Shown in pieces: positions 8,245 to 16,735 of a DNA stretch of 64,000 bases; position 1 is the stretch's first letter, and the number at the start of each line of letters is the position of its first letter. This DNA comes from Litorimonas sp046250185 (GTDB taxonomy: Bacteria; Pseudomonadota; Alphaproteobacteria; Caulobacterales; Maricaulaceae). Made by a program: the position numbers and the translations under genes. The notes beneath the pieces were generated by a model, which saw only the letters and a list, made by a program, of their open reading frames with translations, searched no databases and was not told the DNA's origin. The stretch is from the NCBI RefSeq assembly GCF_046250185.1, contig NZ_CP176469.1; one strand, given 5' to 3'.

Positions 8245-8882
8245 TGAAACAGCTTCTTCGCCCGACTCTGTCTGCGCTTTTTTTAGCCACGCTCGCCCCG
8301 TCTGCATTCGCCGACAATATCGCGAATTGCGAGCTTGTATTGCTGGAAGAGATTAAGGACGAAAACGGGAATGGCGGCACACAGGTCGCGAGCTACCGCC
8401 CCGCTGCAGACTTCTTGGCCGACGTTTACACAGACGGCGCAGAGGTCAATCAATTCATCGGAGACCTGAAAATTCGGGCCGTGATGTGCCGCCGCGCAAG
8501 CGTTATTGCCAATGAAGCGGACTTCAAAGTCCTCGCCACAGGTATCCCTTTTGTGCTGTCACAAAACTTCGATAGCGCGGAGTCAGACCTCGTCACCTAT
8601 TACTATAAGGACGGCGAGTTTCACTACGTCCATAAAGGCGAAGACCTAAGCGAGATTGCCCAAGCGACGCTCGACGCTCGCATGGCGAATTTCAATGAGC
8701 GTGACCACGATCTGGATGCCGCAGATGTCGAAGCAGAAGACGCTGCGGCGAAAGACACTTCGGACGAAACCGAAGATAATAACGCTGACACTGATGCTGA
8801 CACAGACACCGAAGACGCGGCAGAGGATAAGTCCACGAAACAAAAACCACTCTCACTGGAAAAGCGGCGCGAGTTAGAATAG
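8241..8882 (+). CDS. Secreted protein of unknown function with acidic tail
   Basis: 213 residues; not recognised. A Sec signal peptide (MMKQLLRPTLSALFLATLAPSAFA) is followed by a compact domain of about 110 residues with two cysteines (ANCELVLL and VMCRRAS) that could form a disulfide. After residue 150 comes a disordered tail very rich in Asp, Glu, Ala and Thr (ADTDADTDTEDAAED), ending in a basic patch. The ATGA overlap with coaBC implies translational coupling and membership of the ubiB-coaBC-dut unit, but nothing in the sequence ties it to coenzyme A. Probably periplasmic. Confidence 0.75.
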   Translation: MMKQLLRPTLSALFLATLAPSAFADNIANCELVLLEEIKDENGNGGTQVASYRPAADFLADVYTDGAEVNQFIGDLKIRAVMCRRASVIANEADFKVLATGIPFVLSQNFDSAESDLVTYYYKDGEFHYVHKGEDLSEIAQATLDARMANFNERDHDLDAADVEAEDAAAKDTSDETEDNNADTDADTDTEDAAEDKSTKQKPLSLEKRRELE

Positions 8883-8956
8883 ATTAGCGCGAATCTCGCG
8901 CCGATTTGTCGGCCATCACTACAAGGCCAGACTGGCCCAAACTCATAAGGCCGCCC

Positions 8957-9412
8957 ATGTCCCTGATCGTCGAAATTAAAACGCTGGACCATTTCGGCGA
9001 GCTAGACCTACCGAAATACGAAACCGTCCTCGCAGCGGGCGCAGACCTCCGCGCTGCTGTGCCGAGTGATCAACCCATGACCCTCCGCCCCGGCGCGCGC
9101 GCCCTTGTTCCAACAGGTCTCGCTATGGCTCTGCCTGCTGGATATGAAGCCCAAATCCGCCCGCGCTCTGGCTTGGCCTATAAGCACGGCGTAACCTGCC
9201 TGAACACCCCCGGCACGATTGATGCAGATTATCGCGGCGAAGTGAAAGTCCTGCTGATCAATCACGGCGACGCGCCTTTCGTCATTAATCGCGGCGAGCG
9301 CATCGCCCAAATGGTTATCGCCCCCATCACCCAACCCGAATTTGAACGCGTTACCGACCTATCAGATACCGCTCGCGGCATTGGCGGCTTTGGGAGTACG
9401 GGGGTTGCATGA
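8957..9412 (+). CDS. dut: dUTP diphosphatase
   Basis: 151 residues from the ATG at 8957, the normal length for a trimeric dUTPase; the longer frame from 8906 adds unconserved sequence. It hydrolyses dUTP to dUMP, keeping uracil out of DNA and feeding dTMP synthesis. All five motifs are visible: AGADLRAA, PRSGLAYKHGV, GTIDADYRGEVKV with the catalytic Asp, RGERIAQMVI, and the C-terminal GIGGFGSTG. The stop overlaps the start of the following gene by four bases (ATGA). Confidence 0.95.
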   Translation: MSLIVEIKTLDHFGELDLPKYETVLAAGADLRAAVPSDQPMTLRPGARALVPTGLAMALPAGYEAQIRPRSGLAYKHGVTCLNTPGTIDADYRGEVKVLLINHGDAPFVINRGERIAQMVIAPITQPEFERVTDLSDTARGIGGFGSTGVA

Positions 9413-10089
9413 GTGATGACCTAGACGAAAACGACAAAGACAAAATAATCGCGGCATCTAGAGCTGTAGCAGGCATAATCCCCATCTTCGGCGGAGCGGT
9501 CGGCGAAGCATTAAATACTGTTCCAGGACTTCGAATTGATCGGGTTATAAGTTATGCACGCAAGTTAAATGAGCGAGTTTCAAAACTTGAACAATCGATT
9601 GACCCCACTGAGCCTGAGAACGTTGGATTTATTGAAGATGGCGCCATCCAAGCTGCTCGTGCGACTAGCGAGACAAGAATCGATTATATCGCACATATTG
9701 TTTCGTCTGGACTAAAATTAGATGGTATAGATCAAATTAGACAGAAAAGATTACTCCGCCTTTTGGATCAAATTGATGATGACGAAATCATTATTTTAAA
9801 CGCTTATTGCCAATCATATGGCAGTTCCAGCAATGACCGCTCTCACTGGGACGTAGTTGTTCGTCCAAAATCTCACTCTCAAGCATCCGGTAGCAGGGAA
9901 ATTATCGATAATAATTTGTATGAGCTTGGCAAAAACAATCTCCTTAGATTAGGTTTATTAGAAGAAAAAGTCCGCAATCGGAAAAGCTCACCTGTCAGTA
10001 TTGAAGTTAGCTTTCTCGGCAGGCATTTTATGTCACGAATTGGCTTACCCGCCGATATCGATGTAAGGTCGAAAACCTTTGAAGATTAG
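9409..10089 (+). CDS. Hypothetical accessory protein, possibly horizontally acquired
   Basis: 226 residues; family not certain. It begins with a glycine-rich hydrophobic segment (IIPIFGGAVGEALN, residues 22-35), then RIDRVISYARKLNERVSKLE, a basic amphipathic stretch, then a mostly helical region (IEDGAIQAARATSETRIDYIAHIV, split by DRSHWDVVV). The order 'hydrophobic stretch, R-x-DR, FIEDG-x-QAARA-x-S-x-x-R-x-x-YIA' resembles a group of uncharacterised bacterial proteins seen in variable genome regions. It is clearly lower in GC than dut and cysK and uses many AGA/TTA/ATA codons, which suggests transfer into this housekeeping cluster. It has no signal peptide or known catalytic motif. Confidence 0.7.
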   Translation: MSDDLDENDKDKIIAASRAVAGIIPIFGGAVGEALNTVPGLRIDRVISYARKLNERVSKLEQSIDPTEPENVGFIEDGAIQAARATSETRIDYIAHIVSSGLKLDGIDQIRQKRLLRLLDQIDDDEIIILNAYCQSYGSSSNDRSHWDVVVRPKSHSQASGSREIIDNNLYELGKNNLLRLGLLEEKVRNRKSSPVSIEVSFLGRHFMSRIGLPADIDVRSKTFED

Positions 10090-10117
10090 AAACTAGAGAA
10101 ACAAAAGGGACCCCCAT

Positions 10118-11056
10118 ATGACCGACCTTATTCGCGGACGCATTTACGATAATATCATGCAGACCATGGGCAATACACCGCTCGTGCGGTTTCCGCGCAT
10201 CACGGAGGGATTGCCTGCTGATCTCTGCTATAAGCTTGAGTTTTTTAATCCGATTGCGTCTGTCAAAGACCGTATTGGAATTGCGATGATTGAGGATTTG
10301 GAAGCCAGCGGGAAGTTGAAGCCCGGCGGCACCGTTGTCGAGCCAACCTCTGGCAATACAGGAATCGGTATCGCTTTTGCGGCGGCGGCCAAGGGTTATA
10401 AAGCGATCTTGGTCATGCCAGAGCAAATGTCGATCGAGCGGCGCAAGATGATGAAACTGCTCGGCGCGGAGCTTGTGCTGACCGAAGCGGCGGGCGGCAT
10501 TCCAGCGGCGATGGCGAAGGCGGACGAGATTTGCGCGAACACACCCGGCGCGGTGCAGGCGGGTCAATTCGTCAATCCCGCCAATCCAGACATCCATTAC
10601 CGCACGACTGGCCCTGAAATTTGGCACGATTGCGACGGGCAAGTGGACGCCTTTATTGCGGGTGTCGGCACGGGCGGCACGCTCTCTGGCGCGGGGCGTT
10701 TCCTCAAAGAGAAGAACCCGAATTGCCAGATCATCGCTGTCGAACCTGTCGGCTCCCCCATGATTTCAGAAGGCACGAAAGGCCCGCATAAAATTCAAGG
10801 GATCGGCGCGGGCTTTATTCCAGACGTGCTAAATACGGACCTGATCGACGATGTTGTGACGATAGATAATGACGCAGCATTTGGCACAGCCAAGCACGTG
10901 GCGGCTGAAGACGGTGTGCCCGTTGGCATTAGCTCTGGCGCCGCCATTGCAGCGAGCCTCCTCGTAGCAGCGCGCCCGAATATGCGCGGCAAACGCATCG
11001 TGACGATCATTCCAAGCTTCGCTGAGCGCTATCTCTCCACGCCATTGTTTGATTAG
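10118..11056 (+). CDS. cysK: Cysteine synthase A (O-acetylserine sulfhydrylase)
   Basis: 312 residues. A PLP enzyme that makes L-cysteine from O-acetylserine and sulfide. The PLP lysine is in NPIASVKDRIG, the substrate loop is EPTSGNTGIG, the phosphate-binding loop is GVGTGGTLSG, and GISSGAA follows near the C-terminus; length and order fit the CysK subfamily. The start is preceded by AAAGGGACCCCCAT, a usable ribosome-binding site. It lies 28 bases after the foreign-looking gene and two bases before the adenylyltransferase gene, so cysteine and sulfur-carrier chemistry are probably co-transcribed. Confidence 0.95.
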   Translation: MTDLIRGRIYDNIMQTMGNTPLVRFPRITEGLPADLCYKLEFFNPIASVKDRIGIAMIEDLEASGKLKPGGTVVEPTSGNTGIGIAFAAAAKGYKAILVMPEQMSIERRKMMKLLGAELVLTEAAGGIPAAMAKADEICANTPGAVQAGQFVNPANPDIHYRTTGPEIWHDCDGQVDAFIAGVGTGGTLSGAGRFLKEKNPNCQIIAVEPVGSPMISEGTKGPHKIQGIGAGFIPDVLNTDLIDDVVTIDNDAAFGTAKHVAAEDGVPVGISSGAAIAASLLVAARPNMRGKRIVTIIPSFAERYLSTPLFD

Positions 11057-11057
11057 G

Positions 11058-11801
11058 ATGACGCCTGATTCCATTGAACGCTATGCCCGACACTTGGTCT
11101 TGAAAGAGATCGGGGGGCCGGGGCAGCAGGCTTTGCTAGGGGCGAAAGTCGTGCTTGTCGGGGCGGGCGGGCTCGGCGGGCCAGCGGGGCTTTATCTGGC
11201 TGCGGCGGGTGTCGGACAGATTACAATCATCGATGATGATCAGGTCGAAGCGTCCAACCTGCAGCGACAAGTACAATTCGTGCATACAGATGTTGGCATG
11301 CCCAAAGCCGTGGTTATGGGCGATACCTTGCGTGATTTAAATCCAGATATTCGCGTCACTCACCACATCACGCGCTTAACCGCAGGCAATGCCGAGCGCT
11401 TGCTTGCGGGGCATGACGTGATCATTGACGGGGTGGATGATTTCGCCACGCGTTTCGCCATTAACGCGGCAGCATTGGTCCTGAAAACCCCCCTCATTTC
11501 AGGGGCGTTAGGACGGTTTGACGGTCAAGTGATGGGATTTGCGTCCGACGGGAGCGGGCCGTGCTATCGTTGTTTTGTCCCAGAAATTCCCCCCGATGCA
11601 GAGACCTGCGCAGCGGTCGGCGTTGTCGGGGCATTGGCAGGCATCATCGGATCGATGATGGCGTTGGAAGTGATTAAATTAATTACGGGCGCAGGACAGC
11701 CCCTGCTCGGGCGGCTATATCTTTATGATGGATTATCAGGTGAAGGGCGCACGGTTAATTTACCGCGCGACTCTCACTGCCCCCAATGCGGCTCACGCTA
11801 G
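11058..11801 (+). CDS. MoeB/ThiF/HesA-family sulfur-carrier adenylyltransferase
   Basis: 247 residues. An E1-like enzyme that adenylates the C-terminal glycine of a small ubiquitin-like sulfur carrier (MoaD or ThiS). Seen: the Rossmann GAGGLGGPAGLYLA, the ASNLQRQVQF segment with catalytic Arg, DGVDDFATRF, a zinc site formed by PCYRCF and CPQCG at the end, and ETCAAVGVVG with a possible conserved Cys. No rhodanese domain follows, unlike fused forms. MoeB and ThiF cannot be separated by eye; the cysK neighbour fits either. The ATG at 11058 was chosen (GATTAGG just upstream) over a TTG nine bases earlier inside cysK. Confidence 0.88.
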   Translation: MTPDSIERYARHLVLKEIGGPGQQALLGAKVVLVGAGGLGGPAGLYLAAAGVGQITIIDDDQVEASNLQRQVQFVHTDVGMPKAVVMGDTLRDLNPDIRVTHHITRLTAGNAERLLAGHDVIIDGVDDFATRFAINAAALVLKTPLISGALGRFDGQVMGFASDGSGPCYRCFVPEIPPDAETCAAVGVVGALAGIIGSMMALEVIKLITGAGQPLLGRLYLYDGLSGEGRTVNLPRDSHCPQCGSR

Positions 11802-11825
11802 CGCAAGCCACCCTGACTTCAAAAA

Positions 11826-12212
11826 TTAATACCGCGTGCGAAGACGTGTGACCGTCGAAATACGACCATAATTCTGCGTTGGACGTGTTGCGCGACGATA
11901 GAACATGCGCTGATTGTCGAGCGCTTGCTGACGCAGACGATTGCGGTCTGCGGCGATCGCGGAATATGCCTCTGTGCGGCGACGCGATTCGCGGGCATAG
12001 ATTTTGGCTGTTTCGACGCGCGCGGTATATTTATCCAGTCCAACAGTCCGCAGGCTCGGCGCATTATGACGGTAGACTTTCACCCCACTCTCGCAGGTGA
12101 CCAAGTATGATCCGCTCATATAGGCGCAATTTGCTGACGCATCTGTCGCGGCGCCCATGACGGGCATCGCGACCAAAGCGGCTATCGCACTCAAGATAAT
12201 CTTTTTCGTCAT
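11826..12212 (-). CDS. Small secreted protein of unknown function
   Basis: 128 residues; not recognised. A signal peptide (MTKKIILSAIAALVAMPVMGAATDASA) leads to a mature part of about 100 residues starting NCAYMSGSYLVTCESGVKVY, whose two cysteines could form a disulfide, then a strongly basic helical segment (ARESRRRTEAYSAIAADRNRLRQQ) and an Arg/Tyr-rich end. The start has AGGAG just upstream (GGAGTTCGCT on the minus strand). It is convergent with the adenylyltransferase gene and transcribed toward it. Half-sites GTTAAC occur at 12228 and 12249, 17 bases apart, which is not the normal CtrA spacing. Confidence 0.7.
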   Translation of the reverse strand: MTKKIILSAIAALVAMPVMGAATDASANCAYMSGSYLVTCESGVKVYRHNAPSLRTVGLDKYTARVETAKIYARESRRRTEAYSAIAADRNRLRQQALDNQRMFYRRATRPTQNYGRISTVTRLRTRY

Positions 12213-12312
12213 AGCGAACTCCTATTTGTTAACAGAATGGACGTTTGTGTTAACTTTTGGAAGTCTTTGCACCCGATGGGGGAATTTTTGAGATTAAGTT
12301 CGGAGGACTGTT

Positions 12313-13035
12313 TCAGATTGGGACGGGCAGAGCTGCGGCTTTCAGCGCCGCATAATCAGCCTCACAAGCCGCCAAAATGTCAGCATATTCATGCGGCACA
12401 TTCGGGGTTGTCGCAGGTGCAGGGGAAAATCCTGTCGACGCCTCAACGGAGGCATACCAATAGGGCGCCCATGCGCCATCCGTTGTCCGCGACCCCGCCT
12501 CCCAGGACAACATGGCAGGGTCAAAGGACAAATTAATGGCCGCGCATAAAGTGCGCAAAGCGGGTTCGGGCGCGCGCAATATGTCTTGGCTATCAATGAC
12601 AGGCGGGCGGCCTAATTCTTCCCAAAGGCGGAGCTGCGGCGCGAAACCAAGATCATCCAGATCAAAGGCCGCACGACCTTTGGCATAGGAAGCGATCACC
12701 CGCGCGGGCTCTCGAATTAAAAAGAAGTGCTGCACCTCATTATCTGCACGGGACTCCATCCAATCGGTCGGGAAATCTGGCAACATGTGATGTGGCATAT
12801 GTTTTTGAAAACTGTGCGCGGTTATAGGTTTCGCCGCACAGGCAGCCGCCACGATCTTGGGGTCAGTAGGATGCGTCGCCAGCGTCTCGTCCCGCCCGGG
12901 GTGTGCTTTGCCTGTGGCGTCTAGAAAAGGCGCGAAGAACGGCTCGTCCATGACGGACATATCTGCGCGCGCGCCAAAGCTCCGCATCATCGCCGTCGAC
13001 AAATTGCGCGGCCCCGACCACATGCAAATCCGCAT
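12313..13035 (-). CDS. Sulfotransferase-like P-loop protein
   Basis: 240 residues. MWSGPRNLSTAMMRSF at the N-terminus is a P-loop variant (SGPRNLST) that in this family replaces the PAPS-binding loop of sulfotransferases. HFFLIREPARVIASYAK at about residue 105 matches the second PAPS-contact motif (R-x-P-x-x-x-x-x-S). The family is often named sulfotransferase-like, but no substrate is established. Its ATG overlaps the stop of the upstream aminotransferase by one base (TAATG), so the two are translated as a pair; in some organisms the two domains are reported as one chain. Confidence 0.75.
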   Translation of the reverse strand: MRICMWSGPRNLSTAMMRSFGARADMSVMDEPFFAPFLDATGKAHPGRDETLATHPTDPKIVAAACAAKPITAHSFQKHMPHHMLPDFPTDWMESRADNEVQHFFLIREPARVIASYAKGRAAFDLDDLGFAPQLRLWEELGRPPVIDSQDILRAPEPALRTLCAAINLSFDPAMLSWEAGSRTTDGAWAPYWYASVEASTGFSPAPATTPNVPHEYADILAACEADYAALKAAALPVPI

Positions 13036-13946
13036 TAAGCCGTGTCTGCGTGGATCAAATCTAGATAAAGGTTCTGCAAGCGTTCGACCATCGGCCCCCG
13101 CTCGCCTGTGCCAATCTGGCGACCATCGATTGTGCCTACGGGCGCGAGCCCTGCAAAGGTGCCTGTCGTAAACGCTTCATCAGCGGAGTAGCATTTCATC
13201 AAGCTGAAGTTTTTTTCAAACACGGGAATGTCGTTCGCCTTACACAATTCCACAATTTTCCCGCGCGTAATCCCGCCAAGACAATAATCGCCAGAGCTTG
13301 TCCAGACTTCGCCGTTCCTTACAATAAAGAAATGCGTAGAGTTGCAGGTCGCGACAAAGCCTTGCGGATCGAGCATCAAGCCCTCATCCGCGCCCGCTTC
13401 GATCGCTTGGATGCAAGCGGTGACGCAGTTTATTTTGGAGTGTGAGTTAAGCCCTGGGTCTTGCACATCGGAGCGTCCGCGCCGCACGGAAACTGTATAG
13501 AGTTTTTGCGGGCGCGTCGCTGTTTCTGGCGCAGGTTTTTTATACTCTGGCGCAATAACGATAGTCGCGGACGATACCACAACACGCGGGTCTTGATAGG
13601 GCGTACTGCGCAATCCGCGCGTGACCATGAGGCGGATATGCACATCCTCCTCCATCTTATTCGCCGCTAATGTGTCCATGAGGCGCTGTGTCAACGCCGC
13701 TTTCGTCACGCCAATATCAAAGCCGAGCGCGGCGCACCCTTCCCAGAGGCGGTCCAGATGGTCCTTTAGAAAGGCAATCTTACCCTGATGAACGCGCAAG
13801 CCTTCCCACACACCATCGCCCAGCATGAAGCCGCTATCAAAGACATTGACGACAGCCTTATCTCGCGAGACGAGATCGCCATTGACGTTAAACAAGACAT
13901 CAGCATTGCGCGGGTCAGGCACATAGGCGTGAGTTCCAAAAGACAT
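13035..13946 (-). CDS. Aminotransferase class IV (branched-chain/D-amino-acid type)
   Basis: 303 residues. Fold-type IV PLP enzyme, related to branched-chain aminotransferase IlvE, D-alanine aminotransferase and aminodeoxychorismate lyase. The Schiff-base lysine is in LNSHSKINCV near residue 174; GDGVWEGLRVHQG, HLDRLWEGC and the phosphate-binding CLGGITRGKIVELC are visible. The residues that fix substrate class cannot be read securely. Translational coupling with the sulfotransferase-like gene suggests that its product or substrate is used by that enzyme. It is 18 bases downstream of the end of an MBL lipoprotein gene region in the opposite reading order, on the same strand. Confidence 0.85.
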   Translation of the reverse strand: MSFGTHAYVPDPRNADVLFNVNGDLVSRDKAVVNVFDSGFMLGDGVWEGLRVHQGKIAFLKDHLDRLWEGCAALGFDIGVTKAALTQRLMDTLAANKMEEDVHIRLMVTRGLRSTPYQDPRVVVSSATIVIAPEYKKPAPETATRPQKLYTVSVRRGRSDVQDPGLNSHSKINCVTACIQAIEAGADEGLMLDPQGFVATCNSTHFFIVRNGEVWTSSGDYCLGGITRGKIVELCKANDIPVFEKNFSLMKCYSADEAFTTGTFAGLAPVGTIDGRQIGTGERGPMVERLQNLYLDLIHADTA

Positions 13947-13963
13947 AAGTTTGACCTAATTAA

Positions 13964-14893
13964 TTAATTTTGAAGCGAGCGATAGGCCGCTGTGACCATG
14001 CCGTCTTCTTTGATAAATCCGTTCATGTCAGACATATCGGCCAATGGTTTAGCGGCAATGATTTCGTCCAAAGTCTTCCCGTCCGTCATATGTTTTTGCA
14101 CGCGATCGCGGATAGTTTTCAGCGTTGCAATGCTGCTTTCCAATTCAGCCCGCCCCGCCAGCGGCCCGTGGCCCGGAATGACTTGGGTGTCCGCATTGAT
14201 CATGCTCAATACTTTTTCTTGTGCCGCGATCATGCCGTTCAGATTACCGCCACTGTCAACGTCCACAAAGGGGAACATGCCAAGGAAGAAATTATCACCC
14301 ATATGGACGATGTTCGCCTCGACGAAATGCACAATGCTATCGCCATCTGTGTGGCTAGACGGGACGTGGATTTGCTTCACTGTATGACCATTAAAGTGCA
14401 ACGTCGTCGTGTCAGAAAATGTCAGAGTCGGCCAGAGGGACGGGTCTGTTGGCTGGCTCATGCCCGTCTCAGAACGCGAGGATTTGTAAGGTTCGCTCAT
14501 CCGCACGCGTACATTGTCATGCGCCATAACGGTTGCGCCAGTCGTCTTCATGACAGCATTTGCCCCTGTGTGGTCGCCGTGATGATGGGTGTTGAGGACG
14601 TATTTAATTGGCTGATCTGTAATTTCGCCTATGCGCGCAATGATCTCCTCACCGAAGCGCGCAAATTTATCGTCAATGACATAGACGCCGTCCTCGCCAA
14701 CTGACACGCCAATATTCCCACCCGGGCCGAGTAGCATATAGAAATCATTGCCGAGGTCTTTGATCGTGATGTTTTTCTCAACTGGCGCAGCCGCTTTAGA
14801 CTGTTCAGGAGCGGGCGCCGCATCAGCGGAGGATTGTGCCCCACAAGCGATAAGCGCAAGCACCGATACGGATAGTAAAACTGATTTCAACAT
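13964..14893 (-). CDS. Metallo-beta-lactamase-fold lipoprotein hydrolase
   Basis: 309 residues from the ATG at 14893, which has GGAGAC upstream and begins a lipoprotein signal (LKSVLLSVSVLALIAC, lipobox LIAC with Cys at about residue 17). The domain has the zinc motif THHHGDHTGAN, the later ligands VPSSHTDGD and HMGDNF, and VIPGHGPLAG, so the binuclear zinc site is complete. This periplasmic SoxH/QuiP-like MBL subgroup holds varied hydrolases and is not evidence for antibiotic resistance. The longer frame to 14983 overlaps the hydroxyacid dehydrogenase and is less likely. Confidence 0.82.
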   Translation of the reverse strand: MLKSVLLSVSVLALIACGAQSSADAAPAPEQSKAAAPVEKNITIKDLGNDFYMLLGPGGNIGVSVGEDGVYVIDDKFARFGEEIIARIGEITDQPIKYVLNTHHHGDHTGANAVMKTTGATVMAHDNVRVRMSEPYKSSRSETGMSQPTDPSLWPTLTFSDTTTLHFNGHTVKQIHVPSSHTDGDSIVHFVEANIVHMGDNFFLGMFPFVDVDSGGNLNGMIAAQEKVLSMINADTQVIPGHGPLAGRAELESSIATLKTIRDRVQKHMTDGKTLDEIIAAKPLADMSDMNGFIKEDGMVTAAYRSLQN

Positions 14894-14918
14894 AAAAGTC
14901 TCCAGACTCAAATAGGGG

Positions 14919-15932
14919 TTAGGACGCGAGCGAAAAGCTCGATCCGGGCGGCAAAACACGGTCAGGACAGGCATGATGATCAATCATCGCGCGGATATTG
15001 ATCATGACTTTTTCACCCATTTCGCGGCGACTCTCATGTGTGGCTGAGCCAATATGCGGGGAGAGAATAACATTGGGCAGACCCAGCAAAGCAGGGTGAG
15101 GCATAGGTTCGTTTTCATAGACATCAAGGCCCGCCCCGCTAATCATGCCTGCCTCTAGAGCGGCGGCGAGCGCGGCTTCATCAATGACTTCGCCGCGCGA
15201 TGTGTTCACGATGAAACTGGTCGGTCGCATGAGTTTCAGTCGTTCCGCATTGATCAAGTGGTGCGTATCTGGCGTGGCGGGGCAATTAATGGATAGGATG
15301 TCGACCTGTCCCAACATGTCCTCTAGGCTCGCATGATAGGTTGCCCCGAGGGCTTGCTCTATGCCTTTGGGGGCTTGGCGGCGATTATGATAATGCACGG
15401 TCAAGCCAAAAGCATGCGCGCGTTTTGCGACCGCTTGCCCGATACGGCCCATGCCGACAATGCCGAGCGCCTTGCCGCGCACACGATGGCCCAGCATGTG
15501 GTTTGGCCCCCAACCTTTGAATTTTCCCGCGCGATTGCGGCGGTCGCCTTCGACGAGCCGTCGCGGCAGTGCGAGGATCATTGCCATCGTCAAATCCGCC
15601 GTATCTTCGGTCAAAACGCCCGGCGTGTTCGTGACGGTGATCCCACGCTCATGCGCTGCGGCGACGTCAATGTGATCTGTGCCTGCGCCGAAATTCGCAA
15701 TCAGGCGTAGCTCTGGCCCCGCCGCCGCGATAACGTCTGCGTCGATCTTGTCTGTCACAGTTGGCACGAAGACATCGCAATGGCTGATCGCGGCTTTTAG
15801 GGCATCTTGGGATAGCGGCGTGTCAGAGGTGCGCAAGGTCGTGTCGAACAAATCTGTCATTCGCACTTCGATCTCTTGCGGCAAGCGCCGCGTGACGAAA
15901 ACTTTAGGCGATGATTTGGACGATGTGTTCAT
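14919..15932 (-). CDS. D-2-hydroxyacid dehydrogenase (glyoxylate/hydroxypyruvate reductase type)
   Basis: 337 residues. NAD(P)-dependent reduction of 2-keto acids such as glyoxylate or hydroxypyruvate. Seen: NFGAGTDHIDV, the Rossmann motif GIVGMGRIGQAVAKRA at about residue 155, NTSRGEVID with the catalytic Arg, a Glu in VYENEP, and the catalytic His in LSPHIGSATHESR. In VHYHNRRQ the residues after the second strand are basic, which favours NADPH over NADH. It lies upstream of the MBL lipoprotein on the same strand with a 25-base gap, so they may be co-transcribed. Confidence 0.88.
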   Translation of the reverse strand: MNTSSKSSPKVFVTRRLPQEIEVRMTDLFDTTLRTSDTPLSQDALKAAISHCDVFVPTVTDKIDADVIAAAGPELRLIANFGAGTDHIDVAAAHERGITVTNTPGVLTEDTADLTMAMILALPRRLVEGDRRNRAGKFKGWGPNHMLGHRVRGKALGIVGMGRIGQAVAKRAHAFGLTVHYHNRRQAPKGIEQALGATYHASLEDMLGQVDILSINCPATPDTHHLINAERLKLMRPTSFIVNTSRGEVIDEAALAAALEAGMISGAGLDVYENEPMPHPALLGLPNVILSPHIGSATHESRREMGEKVMINIRAMIDHHACPDRVLPPGSSFSLAS

Positions 15933-16005
15933 GACCCTGTTACACGCCCTTTTGCAGGAAATTTCAATCCCTAACCGCGCAGATCACCGCAAATATTTAC
16001 CCGTC

Positions 16006-16020
16006 TTAACCGCGTGTTAA
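16006..16020 (+). promoter_or_regulatory. Candidate CtrA-binding site upstream of the SH3 protein
   Basis: TTAACCGCGTGTTAA fits TTAA-N7-TTAA. It ends 24 bases before the ATG at 16045, overlapping where a promoter should be, so it could activate or block it. Binding is an inference. Confidence 0.45.
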
Positions 16021-16044
16021 GCATGGCAGGTGATCACAGGAGCC

Positions 16045-16635
16045 ATGAAAACAACCCTCACCTCTTTATTAATATGCGCCGCAATCTGGATCAGCCCTTT
16101 AGGGACAGCCCAGGATTCTTCCGCCACGGATGAGGTGCAGACTGCGCCAAAGGTCAAAATTACGCGCGTGGTTGAGGACGTGCCGCAGCTTCGCAATCTC
16201 TATCATGTCTCGGCGCAGAACACGCCGTCTGGCTTTGTTGTACCGCGCTTTGTTAGCCTGAAATTCGGACGGGTCAATGGCCGCACAGGGCCGAGCCTGG
16301 ACCATCCGATTGCGTGGCAATATCAACGCCGCAGCCTGCCATTGCTGGTGGTGGCAGAGACAGAAATGTGGCGGCGGGTCCGCGATATTTCGGGCGATGA
16401 AGCGTGGGTGCGCAAACCGACATTGTCAGGCGACCGCTATGTCCTGACACTGAAAGAAGCGCAGCTTCATGCCAAGCCCAAAGACGGTGCAACCCTCGTG
16501 GCGATCAGCGACCGCGACGCGCTACTAAAACTTGAAGAATGTAATGACGCAGGGTGGTGTCGTGTGCGAGCTGAAAATGGCCTGAAAGGCTGGACAGCGC
16601 GTGATCATTTATGGGGCGCGCAAAGCCTACGATAG
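16045..16635 (+). CDS. Exported bacterial SH3-domain protein
   Basis: 196 residues from the ATG at 16045, where CAGGAGCC is a strong ribosome-binding site; a GTG at 16030 is also in frame. A signal peptide (to about GTAQ) is followed by a variable stretch and then two SH3b-like repeats: FVSLKFGRVNGRTGPSLDHP with WRRVRDISGDEAWV, and LKEAQLHAKPKDGA with WCRVRAENGLKGW. Periplasmic proteins of this kind in alphaproteobacteria are thought to bind the cell wall. It is convergent with the giant RTX gene, with a shared terminator between. Confidence 0.82.
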   Translation: MKTTLTSLLICAAIWISPLGTAQDSSATDEVQTAPKVKITRVVEDVPQLRNLYHVSAQNTPSGFVVPRFVSLKFGRVNGRTGPSLDHPIAWQYQRRSLPLLVVAETEMWRRVRDISGDEAWVRKPTLSGDRYVLTLKEAQLHAKPKDGATLVAISDRDALLKLEECNDAGWCRVRAENGLKGWTARDHLWGAQSLR

Positions 16636-16687
16636 CGATGACCTTGCCGCGCTTGTCATATCTAATTAATTAGATCACCTTTCAAAC

Positions 16688-16714
16688 AAAAGGCCCACAC
16701 ATGGCGGGCCTTTT
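16688..16714. terminator. Bidirectional terminator between SH3 and RTX genes
   Basis: AAAAGGCCC (16688-16696) and GGGCCTTTT (16706-16714) form a 9-bp stem with a 9-base loop, with T run on one side and A run on the other, so it can end transcripts from both converging genes. Confidence 0.8.
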
Positions 16715-16735
16715 TATAGTTTGATAGCTCAGATA

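Noticed and set aside
13964..14893. Antibiotic-resistance beta-lactamase
   Set aside because: The zinc motif is that of the broad MBL fold, and the lipoprotein signal and subgroup do not point to a lactamase.
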